From Desertibacillus haloalkaliphilus (lineage in GTDB: Bacteria > Bacillota > Bacilli > Bacillales > KJ1-10-99): a stretch of 64,000 bases of DNA. The stretch's first letter is position 1, and each line of letters opens with the position of its first letter. Under the pieces are notes generated by a model. That model had not been told where the DNA came from. It was given only the letters and a program-made list of their open reading frames with translations, and made no database searches. Both the position numbers and the translations under genes were made by a program. The stretch spans positions 124,001 through 188,000 of the forward strand of contig NZ_JAHPIV010000002.1 of NCBI RefSeq assembly GCF_019039105.1, read 5' to 3'. This document shows, piece after piece, positions 62,442 to 64,000 of this stretch.

Positions 62442-64000
62442 ACATCTTCCCTCCCAGTCATTCGTAATTTAATTAAAGTTACAACACCTAATGCTGCAAT
62501 CCCAAGTACTAATACTTCAAGTAGTGTATCAAGTCCACGGAAGTCAACAAGGATGACGTTTACCATGTTTTTACCACCAGCAAGGTCGTATGAGTTTTCA
62601 ACGAAGAAGTCTGAAATTGGATTCATGTTATTCGTGTGACTCAATGCATAAGCACTTAGTGCTGTTAATGTGACCACTACACCGACAGCGACAGAAATGA
62701 CGGCGTTTGTCATTTTAAAGCGCGGTGTGAACTTCTCTTTTCTAAGCTCCGGTAAATGATAAAACGCTAGTAACAATAGAACAACCATAACGGTTTCAAT
62801 CAGCAATTGTGTTAGGGCTAGGTCTGGTGCTCTAAATACGACGAAGAATAGAGCGAGTAAGAACCCGATAATCCCAACGACGATAATGGCTGTAATTCGA
62901 TGGTTGATGAATGGAATACTTAATGTTGCTGCAATAAATACAAACGTTAAAATCCACATATATGGTGAAATTTCCGCAACATTGACTGTATCGATCGTAA
63001 AGGCATTGTATCGATATAGCGTATACCCAACCATCAGCACTAAAAATGTGATCATGTACGCGAAATAATCACGTAATAACCCAGTCATTTGGATGTGAGT
63101 CACTTTTGTAGAACCTTTCACTAGCCATACAAGTGAATGGTCATACACATAATTTAACGGATCACGTTCACGTAAATATATCGCTGTTTTTGCCCACTTC
63201 TTCATTGATAAGAAGAATAATGTACCTACCACAATGACACCAATAGTCATAAATAGCTCCGTATTAAACCCATGCCACATATAAATGTTGACATAGAACG
63301 TTTCATTTGGTGCTAATAAACCTGGTAGAATGGCAGCCATTGCAGGTTCAATCAACGTATATGAAAGTAAATTTGGGAAAAACCCAAAAATAATTACTAG
63401 AGATCCTAAGATGATTGGACTAATAAGCATTCCAATCGGTGCCTCATGTACATGGCGATCGTAGTTTTCCTCTTTGAATTCCCCTGTAAATGTTTGAAAG
63501 AACATGATCATACAGTAGAGGAACGTAAACACACTAGCAATCCATGCGAGTACAGGGAAAAGCAGACCCCATGTTTCCATATTAAAAATATCTAGTGTGG
63601 CTGCATTTAAGACACCAGTAAAGAACATCTCCTTACTTAAAAAGCCGTTAAATGGTGGCAAACCGGCCATTGATGCAACACCAATTAATGAAATGGTAAA
63701 CGTGATCGGCATTATACTCATTAAACCGCCCAGTTTACGGATATCACGTGTACCTGTTTCATGATCGATGATCCCAACGGTCATGAACAGACTACCTTTA
63801 AATGTTGCGTGGTTAATTAAATGAAAGATCGCTGCTAGTGTAGCAGTCGTATACATCGTTGTATCTGTACCATAACCATAGTATAACGACGCAGACCCTA
63901 GCCCTAACAAACACATGATTAAACCAAGTTGGCTGATCGTAGAAAAGGCTAAGATTGATTTTAAATCCTTTTGTCTAACTGCAGATATTGAACCCCAACA
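62438..64000 (-). CDS. mrpA: Na+/H+ antiporter subunit MrpA, C-terminal part (cut by window end)
   Basis: Reading continues open to the window edge, so this is the C-terminal 520 residues of an approximately 800-aa protein. It contains the end of the NuoL-like proton-conducting part (HLINHATFKGSLFMTVGIID, PPFNGFLSKEMFF) and the MrpA-specific C-terminal domain (VFRAPDLALTQLLIETVMVV, then NVILVDFRGLDTLLEVLVLG). First gene of mrpABCDEFG. Confidence 0.95.
   Translation of the reverse strand, partial: CWGSISAVRQKDLKSILAFSTISQLGLIMCLLGLGSASLYYGYGTDTTMYTTATLAAIFHLINHATFKGSLFMTVGIIDHETGTRDIRKLGGLMSIMPITFTISLIGVASMAGLPPFNGFLSKEMFFTGVLNAATLDIFNMETWGLLFPVLAWIASVFTFLYCMIMFFQTFTGEFKEENYDRHVHEAPIGMLISPIILGSLVIIFGFFPNLLSYTLIEPAMAAILPGLLAPNETFYVNIYMWHGFNTELFMTIGVIVVGTLFFLSMKKWAKTAIYLRERDPLNYVYDHSLVWLVKGSTKVTHIQMTGLLRDYFAYMITFLVLMVGYTLYRYNAFTIDTVNVAEISPYMWILTFVFIAATLSIPFINHRITAIIVVGIIGFLLALFFVVFRAPDLALTQLLIETVMVVLLLLAFYHLPELRKEKFTPRFKMTNAVISVAVGVVVTLTALSAYALSHTNNMNPISDFFVENSYDLAGGKNMVNVILVDFRGLDTLLEVLVLGIAALGVVTLIKLRMTGREDV

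Overview
The window looks like chromosomal DNA of an endospore-forming Bacillaceae, most likely an alkaliphilic Bacillus relative. The order of the core genes (6S RNA, tcdA, rarA, cymR, iscS, mnmA, yrrB, recD2, yrrD, yrrI, alaS, ireB, ruvX, yrzB, mltG, trmR, trhP1, trhP2, udk, greA, yrrS, mtnN) is the order I know from Bacillus subtilis and its relatives. The Mrp Na+/H+ antiporter operon at the right edge fits an alkaliphile. No species is claimed.

Layout. 1-1.5 kb: 6S RNA and tcdA. 1.6-6.7 kb: lactate permease lutP and lutABC, with matching 13-bp palindromes upstream of both units. 6.8-17.9 kb: RsfA-type regulator, rarA, a YczE-type membrane protein, cymR-iscS-mnmA, yrrB, recD2, yrrD, yrzR and yrrI. 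17.9-29.7 kb: alaS behind an Ala T-box, then ireB-ruvX-yrzB, mltG, the tRNA wobble-uridine modification set trmR-trhP1-trhP2, udk, greA, yrrS and mtnN. 30-36 kb: yrhC, an acetate-type symporter pair with two cre-like sites, a NUDIX hydrolase and small unknown genes.

36.08-55.43 kb: the sporulation sigma factor gene sigK is cut in two by an 18.6-kb skin-like element. The halves share AATGA at the junction. Joining them there gives an uninterrupted 235-aa SigK. The element carries a large serine recombinase, and its ends form a near-perfect 20-bp inverted repeat centred on a GA dinucleotide. Inside are a cargo gene with a C-terminal domain resembling a diadenylate-cyclase (DisA_N) fold, an ImmA/IrrE-like protease, an Mrr-like membrane nuclease, a divergent XRE switch with four operator-like repeats, and an initiator-like gene with seven DNA iterons inside its coding sequence. 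An 8-kb rightward operon follows. It has many 40-80-aa single-span proteins, large secreted proteins with C-terminal anchors, and a Zot/pI-like ATPase. I read this block as a filamentous-phage (inovirus-like) assembly module, so the developmental sigK intervening sequence would be a filamentous prophage or phage-plasmid of a Gram-positive host. This is the main finding.

55.6-64 kb: an HU paralog, divergent pssA and psd, a collapsed glycolate locus (CdaR-type regulator remnant joined to a 3' glcF fragment), and mrpG-F-E-D-C-B-A on the minus strand, with mrpA running off the window.

Small dispersed repeats are frequent. One GC-rich family sits just downstream of rho-independent terminators at four places, including a 120-bp tandem array between the alaS T-box and the alaS start.
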